This document shows, one piece after another, positions 17,526 through 26,350 of a stretch of 64,000 nt of DNA (its first letter is position 1; the number at the start of each line of letters is the position of its first letter). The notes below the pieces were generated by a model that saw only the letters and a list, made by a program, of their open reading frames with translations, had not been told where the DNA came from and ran no database searches. Made by a program: the position numbers and the translations under genes. This stretch comes from an uncultured Tateyamaria sp. (GTDB lineage: Bacteria; Pseudomonadota; Alphaproteobacteria; Rhodobacterales; Rhodobacteraceae). The stretch is taken from NCBI RefSeq assembly GCF_947487805.1, contig NZ_CANKXW010000001.1, positions 999,580 to 1,063,579 on the forward strand, written 5' to 3'.

Positions 17526-19964
17526 TTAGAACGGGACGCGCCAGTCCTTGCGTTTGGGTTCGGGGGGCAGTCCGGCTGTGGTCATCAGGCGTTCGGCCTC
17601 TTCGGCGAGGAGCTTTTCCTCGGCCAGTCCTTTGATGGGCACGCGGCCCACTTCGAGCATCAGGGGGGCCGCGAGAGGGGTGATGCGGTCGTGTTCGATG
17701 AGGTCGATACGGGTGCCGATGCGGGCGCACATTTCCTCGATCCGGCCAAAGTCGACGAGGCCGCGCATGGCCTCTTGGCGGGTGATTTGCAACATCAGGT
17801 GATCGGGGTCGTATTTGGCGAGGGTGTCGTAAAGGATGTCGGAGCTGAACGTGGCCTGGCGTCCGGTTTTGCGGTTCGACGGCAGATTGCGTTCAATGAG
17901 GCCCGCGATGGTGGCCGAGGCGCGGAAGGTGCGTTTCATCACGGCGTTGCCCGCAAGCCAGGTGTCCAGGCCATCGCGCAGGGCGTCGATGTCGAAGAGG
18001 GGGGCGGGATCGGTGATCTTGTCGAGGCCCCAGATCAGGGTGGCGTAGTCCGTCGCGAGGAAACCCAGCGGGTTGAGACCGGTTTCCTCCATCCGCTTGG
18101 TCAGGAGAAGGCCCAGTGTCTGCATCGCGTTGCGCCCGGCAAATCCGTAGACGGCGGTGTGGATACGGTTGTCGTGTGGGAAACTTTCTATGAGCAGGCG
18201 GCCCGGTTCGGGCAGGCGGCTGACCTTGCGTTGCAAACTGAGCCATTCGGCGGTGTGTGGTGGCAGGGCGGGCCATGTGTCTTGCTGGAACATCTCGATG
18301 ATGCGGTGGCTGAGTTGCGTTGAGGTGGCGAATTTCGTGCCGAGGAAGGTGGCGATTTTGGGTTTCTTGGCGGCGTCGCGGGTCACCTGGACGGTCATTT
18401 CGCGCAATGAATCATAGCGCACGATCTGGCCGCCGATCAGGAACGTGTCACCGGGGGTGAGGGTGGCGGCAAAACCTTCTTCGATCTCGCCCAGAGGTTT
18501 GCCGCCGCGGCCCTTGAAGCGCACCTTGAGTGTGTCGGTGTCCTGAATCGTGCCGATGTTCATGCGGATACGTTGCGTGCTGCGCGGGTCGCGGAGTTGC
18601 CAGTGGCCGTCAGGACGTTGTTGCAGGCGTTTCCATTGGTCATAGGCGCGCAAGGCGTAGCCACCTGTGGCGCAGAAATCGAGGCAGGCGTCGAAATCGG
18701 GGCGGGTGAGGGTGCTGTAGGCACCTGTGCTGGTCACCTCGTTATAAAGCGCATCGGCGCAGAAGGGGCCAGCGCAGGCGACGATCAGAATGTGCTGGCA
18801 GAGCACGTCGCGCGGGCCGGGGCCGCGTGGGTCGCCGTCCAGCGCGCCCGCCTTGACCGCATCGAGGGCGGCCACGCATTCCACCACCTCGAACCGGTTG
18901 GCGGGGACCAGCAAAGCCTTGGATGGCGCATTGTAGCGGTGGTTGGCGCGGCCGATCCGTTGCACCAGCCGTTTGACGTTCTTGGGCGCACCGACCTGAA
19001 TGATCAGGTCCACGTCGCCCCAGTCGATGCCAAGATCGAGCGTTCCGGTGCAGACGATGGCCTTGAGTTGGCCGTCAACCATGGCTTGTTCGACCTTTTC
19101 GCGCTGTTGGCGGTCGAGCGATCCGTGATGAATGCCGATGGGCAGCCCTTCGTCATTGGCGAGCCAGATGTTGTGGAAATAGAGCTCGGCCTGAGCGCGT
19201 GTGTTGTGAAAGATGAGCGTGGTTTTGTGTTTCCTGACCTGCTCCAGCACCGCCGGGATCGCGTATTTGCCGCCCGAGCCGGACCATGGCGGGGCCTCTT
19301 CGGTCACCAGCATCTGGATGTCGGGGGCGGGGCCGGGATCGGCGTGCAGGATATCGCAGGGGTCGGGGTGCCGGGCCAGCAGGTGCGCGATGGCGGCGGG
19401 ATCCTCGACCGTGGCAGACAGGCCCACGCGTTTGAGGCCGGGCCGCAGGCCCTGCAACCGGCTGAGGGCGAGGAACATCTGGTCGCCCCGTTTGCTTTCG
19501 GCCAGAGCGTGGATTTCATCGATGATCACCCGTTTGAGGCCCGCGAACATGCGTGGCGCGTCCTCGTAACTGGTGAGCAGGGCGAGGCTTTCCGGTGTGG
19601 TGAGCAGGATATGCGGCGGGTCGGCGCGTTGGCGTTTCTTTTGCGTGGCCGAGGTGTCGCCGGTGCGGTCCTCGATCCGGATGTCGAGGCCCATCTCTTC
19701 GACCGGCGTGCGCAGGTTGCGCTTGATGTCGGCAGCGAGCGCCTTGAGGGGCGAGATGTAGAGCGTGTGCAAGCCCTCGTGATCGCCTTGGGCCAGTTCG
19801 GCCAGTGTCGGCAGGAACCCCGCCAGCGTCTTGCCCCCTCCGGTGGGTGCGATCAGCAGGAGGGCCGGGTCGTCCGCACGGTCCAGCATCTGTTGCTGGT
19901 GCGGGTGGATCGTCCAGCCCTTGGCGGCGAACCAGTCGGTAAACATCGGGGGGAGCGGCGTCAT
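17526..19964 (-). CDS. ligase-associated DNA damage response DEXH-box helicase (Lhr-like)
   Basis: An 812-residue superfamily 2 helicase. The Walker A motif APTGGGKT is at residues 39-46, Walker B/DEXH reads IIDEIHALAESK, motif III is GLSATVEDP, and the second RecA domain ends in QRIGRANHRYN. A C-terminal Lhr-type winged-helix and DUF-like region follows. The 3'-5' helicase family acts in DNA repair with PdeM, encoded next. The ATG at 19964 is preferred; an in-frame TTG at 19973 adds three residues. No strong ribosome site is seen. The partner exonuclease and ATP-dependent ligase genes are not in the window. Confidence 0.93.
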   Translation of the reverse strand: MTPLPPMFTDWFAAKGWTIHPHQQQMLDRADDPALLLIAPTGGGKTLAGFLPTLAELAQGDHEGLHTLYISPLKALAADIKRNLRTPVEEMGLDIRIEDRTGDTSATQKKRQRADPPHILLTTPESLALLTSYEDAPRMFAGLKRVIIDEIHALAESKRGDQMFLALSRLQGLRPGLKRVGLSATVEDPAAIAHLLARHPDPCDILHADPGPAPDIQMLVTEEAPPWSGSGGKYAIPAVLEQVRKHKTTLIFHNTRAQAELYFHNIWLANDEGLPIGIHHGSLDRQQREKVEQAMVDGQLKAIVCTGTLDLGIDWGDVDLIIQVGAPKNVKRLVQRIGRANHRYNAPSKALLVPANRFEVVECVAALDAVKAGALDGDPRGPGPRDVLCQHILIVACAGPFCADALYNEVTSTGAYSTLTRPDFDACLDFCATGGYALRAYDQWKRLQQRPDGHWQLRDPRSTQRIRMNIGTIQDTDTLKVRFKGRGGKPLGEIEEGFAATLTPGDTFLIGGQIVRYDSLREMTVQVTRDAAKKPKIATFLGTKFATSTQLSHRIIEMFQQDTWPALPPHTAEWLSLQRKVSRLPEPGRLLIESFPHDNRIHTAVYGFAGRNAMQTLGLLLTKRMEETGLNPLGFLATDYATLIWGLDKITDPAPLFDIDALRDGLDTWLAGNAVMKRTFRASATIAGLIERNLPSNRKTGRQATFSSDILYDTLAKYDPDHLMLQITRQEAMRGLVDFGRIEEMCARIGTRIDLIEHDRITPLAAPLMLEVGRVPIKGLAEEKLLAEEAERLMTTAGLPPEPKRKDWRVPF

Positions 19965-20038
19965 GCGCGTCAATGTAGCGGCTGGCGCGCCGGGGGGAAG
20001 TGGGCGCCTGCATCTTTCGGCACGCGCGGCGCCAGTGC

Positions 20039-20827
20039 CTAGCGGTGCGGTTTGAGGGCGCGGATCGTGGCCTGAACTTGTTTGGGCAGGGCGGTGTCCA
20101 TGCCGTCAGGGGCCGCGTCGAGGGCCGCGGCGACATCCTTGACCAGAATGCCGATGGAATTGTCGGGGGCGTAACCGTCGCGCGCGAATTCGATCGTGTC
20201 GAAGCCGGAGGCGAGCCAGTTCTGTCCCGAGGATGTGCCGATCAGCGTCAAGAGCCGTTCGGTGTCGAGCCCGGAGGCCCCGGCCCAGTCCAGCACCAAA
20301 CGCGTCATCGCGGTGTGAGAGGCGGCGAGCAGATTGTTGAGCACCTTGGCCTGCATACCGGTGCCAAAGGGGCCCATGTGGTGGAAATACTTGCCCATGC
20401 AGGCGAGCAGGGGCAGCGCCTCGTCGATGTCATCCTGCACGCCGCCCATCATGAAGGACAGGGTGCGGTTTTCCGCGGCCACCTGTGCGCCGGACATCGG
20501 CGCGTCAATGAGGGTGATGTGATCCGGCACCCGTTCGCGCAGGCCCTGCACATAGCGCGGCGACAGGGTCGAGCAGATAAAGATGCGGCGCAGGTTGGGC
20601 GCGGTGCCCATCAGGTTCTGGGTGTCAAAGAGCAGCGCGTTGGTTTCCGCCTCGTCCCGGACCACGGAAAACAGGGTTTCCAGCCGGGGCGCAAAGGCCA
20701 TAATGTTGGTCGTGATGTGATCCACATCCTTGTCCACCACATCGAACCCGATGGCATTGGTGCCGCCGTCACGCAAGGCATCAAGCATGGGACGCCCCAT
20801 GCGGCCGCATCCCGCAAGCCCGATCAT
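20039..20827 (-). CDS. NAD(P)-dependent beta-hydroxyacid dehydrogenase-like oxidoreductase
   Basis: A 262-residue enzyme of the 3-hydroxyisobutyrate dehydrogenase superfamily: the Rossmann start GLAGCGRMGRPML, the substrate loop DAPMSGAQVAAENRTLSFMM, and the catalytic-lysine motif GTGMQAKVLNNLLAA (K in GMQAK). It is slightly short for the family (usually 285-300). The NAD/NADP choice is not obvious. Its ATG overlaps the stop of the upstream AAA ATPase gene (ATGA at 20824-20827), so it is the last, translationally coupled gene of the Tad-pilus cluster. A metabolic enzyme there is odd. Confidence 0.85.
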   Translation of the reverse strand: MIGLAGCGRMGRPMLDALRDGGTNAIGFDVVDKDVDHITTNIMAFAPRLETLFSVVRDEAETNALLFDTQNLMGTAPNLRRIFICSTLSPRYVQGLRERVPDHITLIDAPMSGAQVAAENRTLSFMMGGVQDDIDEALPLLACMGKYFHHMGPFGTGMQAKVLNNLLAASHTAMTRLVLDWAGASGLDTERLLTLIGTSSGQNWLASGFDTIEFARDGYAPDNSIGILVKDVAAALDAAPDGMDTALPKQVQATIRALKPHR

Positions 20828-22131
20828 TTGACGATCAGTTCGTCCTTGACGAACATATTGGCCCAGGCGCGGTCGATCAGGTCGGGGCGCATTTGCAGGG
20901 GGATGCCCTCGAAATTGCAGATCGCAACCATCTGATCGACAAGGAAATTCGGCTGATAGTTGGCGTAGATGTTGTCGATAGTCGGGTATTTGACCTTGAG
21001 CAGGTGGATCAGCGCCTCTTCGTTCAGGGCCATCCCCTTCTTCTTGGCGACCATGGCAAAGATCTTGAGGAAGTTCGCCTGGTTCGGCCCGTCGATCTTG
21101 ATCTTGAAGAAGATCCGGCGCAGGGCGGCCTGGTCAAAGATCTCGTTGGGGTGGAAGTTGGTCGAGAAGACGACCAGCGTGTCAAAGGGCACTTCGAATT
21201 TCTCGCCTGATTGCAGGGCGAGGATGTCTTTGGATTCCTCGAGCGGCACGATCCAGCGGTTGACCAGCGCCTGCGGCGGTTCGGCCTGACGGCCAAGGTC
21301 GTCGACGATAAAGATACCGCCGGTGGATTTCAGTTGCAGCGGCGCCTGATAGGTCCGCGCGGTGGGGTTGTAGACGAGGTCCAGCATGTCCAGCGACAGC
21401 TCGCCCCCCGTGATCACCGTGGGCCGTTCGCATTTCACATAGCGCAGGTCATAGGGCGTGCGGCGGCGCAGGGAATTCGGATCCTGGCCCGCATCGGGGG
21501 CAAGGATGTGCACGATCGGGTCATAGACGGTGATAACCTGACCCGCATATTCGATGGCCCGCGGCACATAGACCTGATCCCCCAGCGCGTCCCGGATGCC
21601 GTTGGAGATCGAGGATTTGCCGTTGCCGGGGGGGCCGTACATCAGGATGGAGCGGCCCGCCGAGACGGCGGGGCCAAGCTGGTCCAGCAGGTCATCGGGC
21701 AGCACGAGGTGCCCCATGGCACCGGTCAATTGCTGGCGCGTCACCATGATGTTGCGGATCGACTGGCGTTTGACCTGCTCGCGGTAAACATCCAGCGGCA
21801 CGGGCATGGCGCCGAAATATTCCGACTGCGCCAGCGCATCAAGCGCGCGCGCCTTGCCGCCATCGGTCAGCTGATAGCCCATTTCATTTCCATTGTTGGC
21901 ATTCAGCGTGCCCGTCGCCTCCATCAGGCGCTGGTCGCGGCACATGTCGATCAGTTCCTGCACCACTGGGATAGGCAGGCACATGGCCTCGCTGAGATCC
22001 GACACCATGTCGAGATTCTTGCGGAACATGGTCTTGAGCAGGATGTCCCGCATCATCACCACGGGCAATTTCATGTCCTGGATCCGCTTGGGCGCGGGAG
22101 GCGCAATCACGTCTGCGACTTGCATATTCAT
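20824..22131 (-). CDS. AAA ATPase linked to the Tad pilus cluster
   Basis: A 435-residue ATPase. The N-terminal 110 residues look like a winged-helix or helical domain (MCLPIPVVQELIDMCRDQRL, then GYQLTDGGKARALDAL). The AAA core carries Walker A GPPGNGKSS (166-174), Walker B IFIVDDLGRQ and a sensor segment LVVFSTNFHPNEIFD. The sequence is MoxR-like in feel. In Rhodobacterales this type of ATPase often lies beside tad genes; its job is unknown to me, perhaps a chaperone or regulator of pilus assembly. It is separated from cpaA by 77 bp. Confidence 0.8.
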   Translation of the reverse strand: MNMQVADVIAPPAPKRIQDMKLPVVMMRDILLKTMFRKNLDMVSDLSEAMCLPIPVVQELIDMCRDQRLMEATGTLNANNGNEMGYQLTDGGKARALDALAQSEYFGAMPVPLDVYREQVKRQSIRNIMVTRQQLTGAMGHLVLPDDLLDQLGPAVSAGRSILMYGPPGNGKSSISNGIRDALGDQVYVPRAIEYAGQVITVYDPIVHILAPDAGQDPNSLRRRTPYDLRYVKCERPTVITGGELSLDMLDLVYNPTARTYQAPLQLKSTGGIFIVDDLGRQAEPPQALVNRWIVPLEESKDILALQSGEKFEVPFDTLVVFSTNFHPNEIFDQAALRRIFFKIKIDGPNQANFLKIFAMVAKKKGMALNEEALIHLLKVKYPTIDNIYANYQPNFLVDQMVAICNFEGIPLQMRPDLIDRAWANMFVKDELIVK

Positions 22132-22208
22132 GGGAAAACGGCCTGCTGCTGCTTGTGCTTGAGTTCAGAAGTAGCAGGGTATTGGGTCCAAAATATGACC
22201 CAAACGGG

Positions 22209-22706
22209 TCAAGACCCGTGCACTGTCGCCAAAACGAGGTAAATCGCCAGCGTTGGCCCCAGGGCAAAGCCCATCGGGAATTTCTTGGCGTCCTGGCTCC
22301 AGCTGTCCCAGTTCGGGGCCATGCGGCGCAGGGGGCTGTGTTTTGCGATGCGGTGCGCGGCATAAGAGGCGAGCAGTACGGCGGCAAAAAGCGCCATCAG
22401 CAGGCGTACGTCACCCAAGGCCACGTAAGGAGCCGCCGCGGCGAGGAATTTGGCGTCGCCTGCGCCCATTGCACCGGCGGCGTTCAGGATCATGCAGACC
22501 ACCAGCACGATGCCAAGTTGTGCCATTTGCCAGCCAAAGACGGGCAGGGGCATCAGGAACGGGCCCAGCACGACGAACACGGTCACCATGGCCAGCACGG
22601 TCCAGTTCGTGATCCGCATGGACGCCAGATCAGTGTAGGCGACGTAGAGACAGAGTGGCACCAGAAACGGCAGAAACCACAGCGCAATCTGCGCAGAGAG
22701 CGCCAT
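22209..22706 (-). CDS. cpaA: CpaA/TadV-type prepilin peptidase
   Basis: A 165-residue polytopic membrane protease of the A24 family that removes the leader of Flp prepilins. The two catalytic aspartates are visible in YTDLASMRITNW and in the GxGD motif GAGDAKFLAAAAPY. It is the short form without an N-methylase domain, as in other Tad systems. The ATG at 22706 lies 4 bp after the stop of the TPR lipoprotein gene; upstream in-frame codons lie inside that gene. Confidence 0.92.
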   Translation of the reverse strand: MALSAQIALWFLPFLVPLCLYVAYTDLASMRITNWTVLAMVTVFVVLGPFLMPLPVFGWQMAQLGIVLVVCMILNAAGAMGAGDAKFLAAAAPYVALGDVRLLMALFAAVLLASYAAHRIAKHSPLRRMAPNWDSWSQDAKKFPMGFALGPTLAIYLVLATVHGS

Positions 22707-22710
22707 CAGA

Positions 22711-23568
22711 TCACCCGGCGTTTTCGAGTGCGCGCAGCGAACGCACCGCGGCTTCGAAATGTTGGGGATGCGTTTCAATCGCCTCGCGCAACAGCGCCTT
22801 GCCGGTCTGCACGTCGCCTTGTTTCACCGCCGTCAGGCCCAGCGTGTGCAGCAGCTGCGCGCGCTCGGTCTGGTCCATGGGAACGACGGGCAGTTGATAG
22901 TTGCGCTGCGCCCCACGGGCGAGGATCAGGTTGTTCTTGGCCGTGAAAAGAGACGGATCCTGTCGGATGGCGTCGCCAAACAGGCGCTCGGCCTCTTGGT
23001 AGTCGCCGCGCGTGAGCTTGGAATAACCCCAGTTGTTCAGAACGCCCGAGGGGCGGGTGGTCAGACCCGCCGCGGTTTCATAGAAACTGTCGGCCTTTTT
23101 CCATTCCTTGTTGCTGTCGGCGATCAGCGCCTCGAGCCGGTAACGTTTGAACGTCTCGAAGGTGGGGGGCACCTTGTCCAGTTCCTGTTCCGCGCGCGCC
23201 CAGTCTCCAGACCGCAACAGCGCATCCGCATAATCGACCCGGTCATCATTGGTGGACCCTTCCAGCTTGACCACGCGGGCATAGGCCGGGGCGGCCTCGG
23301 TATAGCGTTTCGCGCGCACGAGGCTGGTGGCCAGCCCGCGCTGGACGTCGATGCGGTCGGGGCTTTCGGCCGCAGTGCGCTGGAAATAGCTGACGGCCTC
23401 GTTCGGATCGGCCACAGTCAGCATCACGTCGTTCAGATCGCTTTCATCGACGACGTTCACGTCCTGAAAGGCGCGTTCGACGGTGTCATCTGCGGCTTTT
23501 TGTTCACCACAGGCCGACACGGCGAGGGCGCCCGCCAAGGAGACGGCCAAAAAAACGGTGTGGCGCAT
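22711..23568 (-). CDS. tadD: TadD-like TPR lipoprotein
   Basis: A 285-residue lipoprotein. The lipobox is VSAC (Cys20), followed by five or more TPR units (YFQRTAAESPDRIDVQRGLA, YTEAAPAYARVVKLEG, YQEAERLFGDAIRQDPSLF, and others). TadD proteins act as pilotins or assembly factors for the Tad secretin and sit at the outer membrane. ATG at 23568 follows AAAAGGACGC; the frame is open upstream but without a leader sequence. A second TadD-like gene lies just upstream. Confidence 0.85.
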   Translation of the reverse strand: MRHTVFLAVSLAGALAVSACGEQKAADDTVERAFQDVNVVDESDLNDVMLTVADPNEAVSYFQRTAAESPDRIDVQRGLATSLVRAKRYTEAAPAYARVVKLEGSTNDDRVDYADALLRSGDWARAEQELDKVPPTFETFKRYRLEALIADSNKEWKKADSFYETAAGLTTRPSGVLNNWGYSKLTRGDYQEAERLFGDAIRQDPSLFTAKNNLILARGAQRNYQLPVVPMDQTERAQLLHTLGLTAVKQGDVQTGKALLREAIETHPQHFEAAVRSLRALENAG

Positions 23569-23674
23569 ATTTGCGTCCTTTTCCTGCTCGTTCACGCCGT
23601 GCTTTTTGCTGCCCGGTCGCATCCAAACGCGCCTTGCGGCGCACCTCAATATTTGCACGCATATCGCGTGTCTT

Positions 23675-24244
23675 TTATCCGGCAGACCGTATCAAGAAAT
23701 CACTGCTGCCTCGTCGGACCAGCTTGTACTGGCTCTCATTGGGTTCCACGGTAGCAGAATTTTCAGATTTTGCGAGTGCCAAGCGTAAATTATCGCGGAT
23801 AAGTGTGCTTTCTCCGTCATCAAGGGCAAAGGCCCGGCGCAAGGTCTGGACGGCCTCGCCGGTTTCGCCCTGTTCCATCAGCACAACGCCGAGGTTGTTG
23901 AGGTCCTCGGGGTAGGGATCGTATTCGGTGGTGGCGCGGCGCAAGAGACGTTCGGCCTGTCCCAGCCGACCCAATCCCAGATTGGCCGTGCCGAGGCCCG
24001 ACAGGATCTCGGCATCGAACCCACCCCGGTCCAGTGCGGCGCGGTTGAAGGATTTGATGGCCAGTTCAAACTCTCCTGCCGCAATCAGCCGGTGGCCGAC
24101 CTCGACCCCGTCGACGCCGGTGGCGCGCAGATCAACACCGGGAGCAAAGGGCCCGGTCTGTGACGTGTCGATACCCGGCGGCCCGCATGCCGCGACGAAA
24201 ACTGCGAAGAAAAGGGCGATACCGCCCCGCATGCCTGTGATCAT
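23675..24244 (-). CDS. second, shorter TadD-like TPR lipoprotein
   Basis: A 189-residue lipoprotein with lipobox VAAC (Cys20) and about three TPR units, for example FELAIKSFNRAALDRGGFDA and EDLNNLGVVLMEQGETGEAV. It ends with a basic and hydrophobic tail FLIRSAG. Two TadD-like genes in tandem suggest an ancient duplication; the second may have a partner-specific role in secretin assembly. The start is uncertain between ATG 24244 and ATG 24232. It lies 106 bp from tadD and 104 bp from tadC. Confidence 0.8.
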   Translation of the reverse strand: MITGMRGGIALFFAVFVAACGPPGIDTSQTGPFAPGVDLRATGVDGVEVGHRLIAAGEFELAIKSFNRAALDRGGFDAEILSGLGTANLGLGRLGQAERLLRRATTEYDPYPEDLNNLGVVLMEQGETGEAVQTLRRAFALDDGESTLIRDNLRLALAKSENSATVEPNESQYKLVRRGSSDFLIRSAG

Positions 24245-24348
24245 CTGCTGTCTTTGCGACCAATTCAGAACGAAACGCAACGCGCACCTGGAATGGTGTG
24301 CGATGCGCCTGTCTTATATCAACGGGGCCCGTCCTGCTAGGGCCGCGC

Positions 24349-25326
24349 CTAGTTGCCGCCGCTCATGTTGCCCAATTGCGTGATGCCGTGCACGGACGGA
24401 CCCACAAGGATGATCAGCAGGGGTGGCACGGTCAGCATCATGGTGGCCAGCGTCATCTTGGTCGGCAGCTTGTTGGCGGCCTCTTCGGCACGCATCACGC
24501 GCTTGTCGCGCATCTCGCCTGCATAGACCCGCAGGGCTTCGGCGATGGAGGTACCAAAGCTTGCCGATTGCACCAGCACGGTCACGAAAGACGCCACATC
24601 CTGCACACCACAGCGTTCGCCCATGTCGTTCAGCACGGTAGTCTTGTCCTTGCCGGCCTTCATTTCATAGCTGACGACCATGAATTCGTCGGCCAGCGCG
24701 GGAAAGGACGCGGTCAGCTCGTTGGCCACACGGGTGATCGCCTGATCCAGCGACTGCCCGGCCTCGACGCAGACCAGCAGCATGTCGAGCGCATCCGGGA
24801 AGCCCTGGGTGATCTCTTCCTTGCGCTTTTCGACCCGCTTGGTGATCCAGTATTGCGGAATGTAGTAGCCCGCACCGCCCGGCCCGAGGGTCCACATGAT
24901 GATCTTTTGCGTATCCATGTTGTCGGTGCCAACAACAAAGTTGGTGTAGATTACGCCGGCAATCAGGCCAAGCACACCCAGAATGAACTGGGCCGCATGG
25001 AACATCCGCACCGCATCACGGGACTGGTAGCCCGCCTGGCGCAGCATCAGTTGCCGTTTGCTGAGTTCGGCCACGTCCTCCGGTTCGAGAAACTTCGAAA
25101 ACCGCTCGAGCTGTTCGTTGCGCGCGCCTTGGCGCAGACGCTCTTTTTGCGGTGCGCCCGACACGTTCCCGTGGGTGGAGCGCTTGAGCTTGGTCAGCGG
25201 GTCTTCGGGTTGGCGCATTATCATGATGACCACGATGACCACCATCATCACCCCCAGAACACCCGCAAGAATGATGGGACCAAGCGGGCCGAGGATGTCT
25301 GTTATGGGTTGCAGCAGGGCGTCCAT
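24349..25326 (-). CDS. tadC: TadC, inner-membrane platform protein
   Basis: A 325-residue type II secretion F-family protein. An N-terminal membrane helix (about residues 15-38) is followed by a cytoplasmic region, then two central helices (FILGVLGLIAGVIYTNFVVG) and the T2SSF domain (about 180-300) with a last membrane helix TLATMMLTVPPLLIILVGPS. With TadB it forms the platform that couples the ATPase CpaF/TadA to pilin extrusion. It begins 10 bp after tadB. Confidence 0.92.
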   Translation of the reverse strand: MDALLQPITDILGPLGPIILAGVLGVMMVVIVVIMIMRQPEDPLTKLKRSTHGNVSGAPQKERLRQGARNEQLERFSKFLEPEDVAELSKRQLMLRQAGYQSRDAVRMFHAAQFILGVLGLIAGVIYTNFVVGTDNMDTQKIIMWTLGPGGAGYYIPQYWITKRVEKRKEEITQGFPDALDMLLVCVEAGQSLDQAITRVANELTASFPALADEFMVVSYEMKAGKDKTTVLNDMGERCGVQDVASFVTVLVQSASFGTSIAEALRVYAGEMRDKRVMRAEEAANKLPTKMTLATMMLTVPPLLIILVGPSVHGITQLGNMSGGN

Positions 25327-25336
25327 GTCAGCCTCC

Positions 25337-26302
25337 TTACACTTTGATGTTGGTCAGCACGCGCATGACCCACAGGTTCACACACAGAAAGATACCGACG
25401 ACGAAACAGGCAGGGATGAAATACGCGTGGTCGCGCACTTCGTCATAGTAATGCGGGTCGCCGACGTTGATCACGACCAATGCCACCAAAGGGAAGGCGG
25501 ACAGGAACTTGCCCGACCACTTTGCCTCGGCCGTAATCGCCTTGACCCGGCGGAACAGGCGGAACCGCGCGCGGATCACCTTGGCCAGACCCGCGAGGAT
25601 CTCGGCCAGGTTACCACCCGACTGCTGCTGGATCGTCACCGCAACGGCGAGAAAGCGCAAATCCTGCATATCGAGACGTTCGGCCATGTCCTTGAGGCTT
25701 TCGCCCACATCGCGGCCAAAGGCGCTTTCGTCCGCGATCAGTCCAAATTCCGAAGCCAGGGGGTCAGCGACCTCCTTGGACACAACCTGGATGGTCGACG
25801 TAAAGGGGTGACCGACGCGCAGGCTGCGCACCATCAGTTCCACCGCGTCGGGCAACTGTTCCTCGATCATGGAAAGGCGCTTGCTGGCCTTGGACGACAC
25901 CCAGAAGAACACCGCACCGATGCCGATGCCCACCGACAACAGGATCCGCACGGGCGTATCCGTTTCGGTGCCCACGCTGAGGCCGACGAAGGCTACGACG
26001 CTGAGGCCTGCCATGACCAAGATCAACTGTTGCGGGGTAAAGGCGATGGCGGCCTTTTGTGCCCGGTCCGCGAGCAGGGAATAAAGCGGGATCGACCGCG
26101 CGCCCATGTGCTGCTGCATCTCCTTGCGGAGCTGGTCCAGCACCTCTTCGCGGCGGCCGCCGGATTTGTTCAGCATCTCGAGGCGGCGGTTGACGCGACT
26201 GTTGAGGCTGATCGATTTGCCGAAGGCCACGAGGTAGAGACCTTCGACGAGAACGAGGACGCCCACGAAGATCAGGCCGTAAATGATTGGTTCTGCGCTC
26301 AT
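25337..26302 (-). CDS. tadB: TadB, inner-membrane platform protein
   Basis: A 321-residue protein with the TadB layout: a leading membrane helix (IYGLIFVGVLVLVEGLYLVA), a cytoplasmic stretch, paired central helices (about residues 90-135) and the T2SSF domain (VELMVRSLRVGHPFTSTIQV through DLRFLAVAVTIQQQSGGNLA), closed by C-terminal membrane helices. It is the partner of TadC. It is preceded by CpaF with a 48-bp gap and followed by tadC after 10 bp. Confidence 0.92.
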   Translation of the reverse strand: MSAEPIIYGLIFVGVLVLVEGLYLVAFGKSISLNSRVNRRLEMLNKSGGRREEVLDQLRKEMQQHMGARSIPLYSLLADRAQKAAIAFTPQQLILVMAGLSVVAFVGLSVGTETDTPVRILLSVGIGIGAVFFWVSSKASKRLSMIEEQLPDAVELMVRSLRVGHPFTSTIQVVSKEVADPLASEFGLIADESAFGRDVGESLKDMAERLDMQDLRFLAVAVTIQQQSGGNLAEILAGLAKVIRARFRLFRRVKAITAEAKWSGKFLSAFPLVALVVINVGDPHYYDEVRDHAYFIPACFVVGIFLCVNLWVMRVLTNIKV

Positions 26303-26350
26303 GGTTCAGGTCCTTGGATAACGAATGTGGTCGGACATTTCTTGGTGTCC

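Noticed and set aside
18573-20042. A 489-codon plus-strand frame opposite the helicase
   Set aside because: The helicase motifs are complete on the other strand; this frame is a composition artefact.
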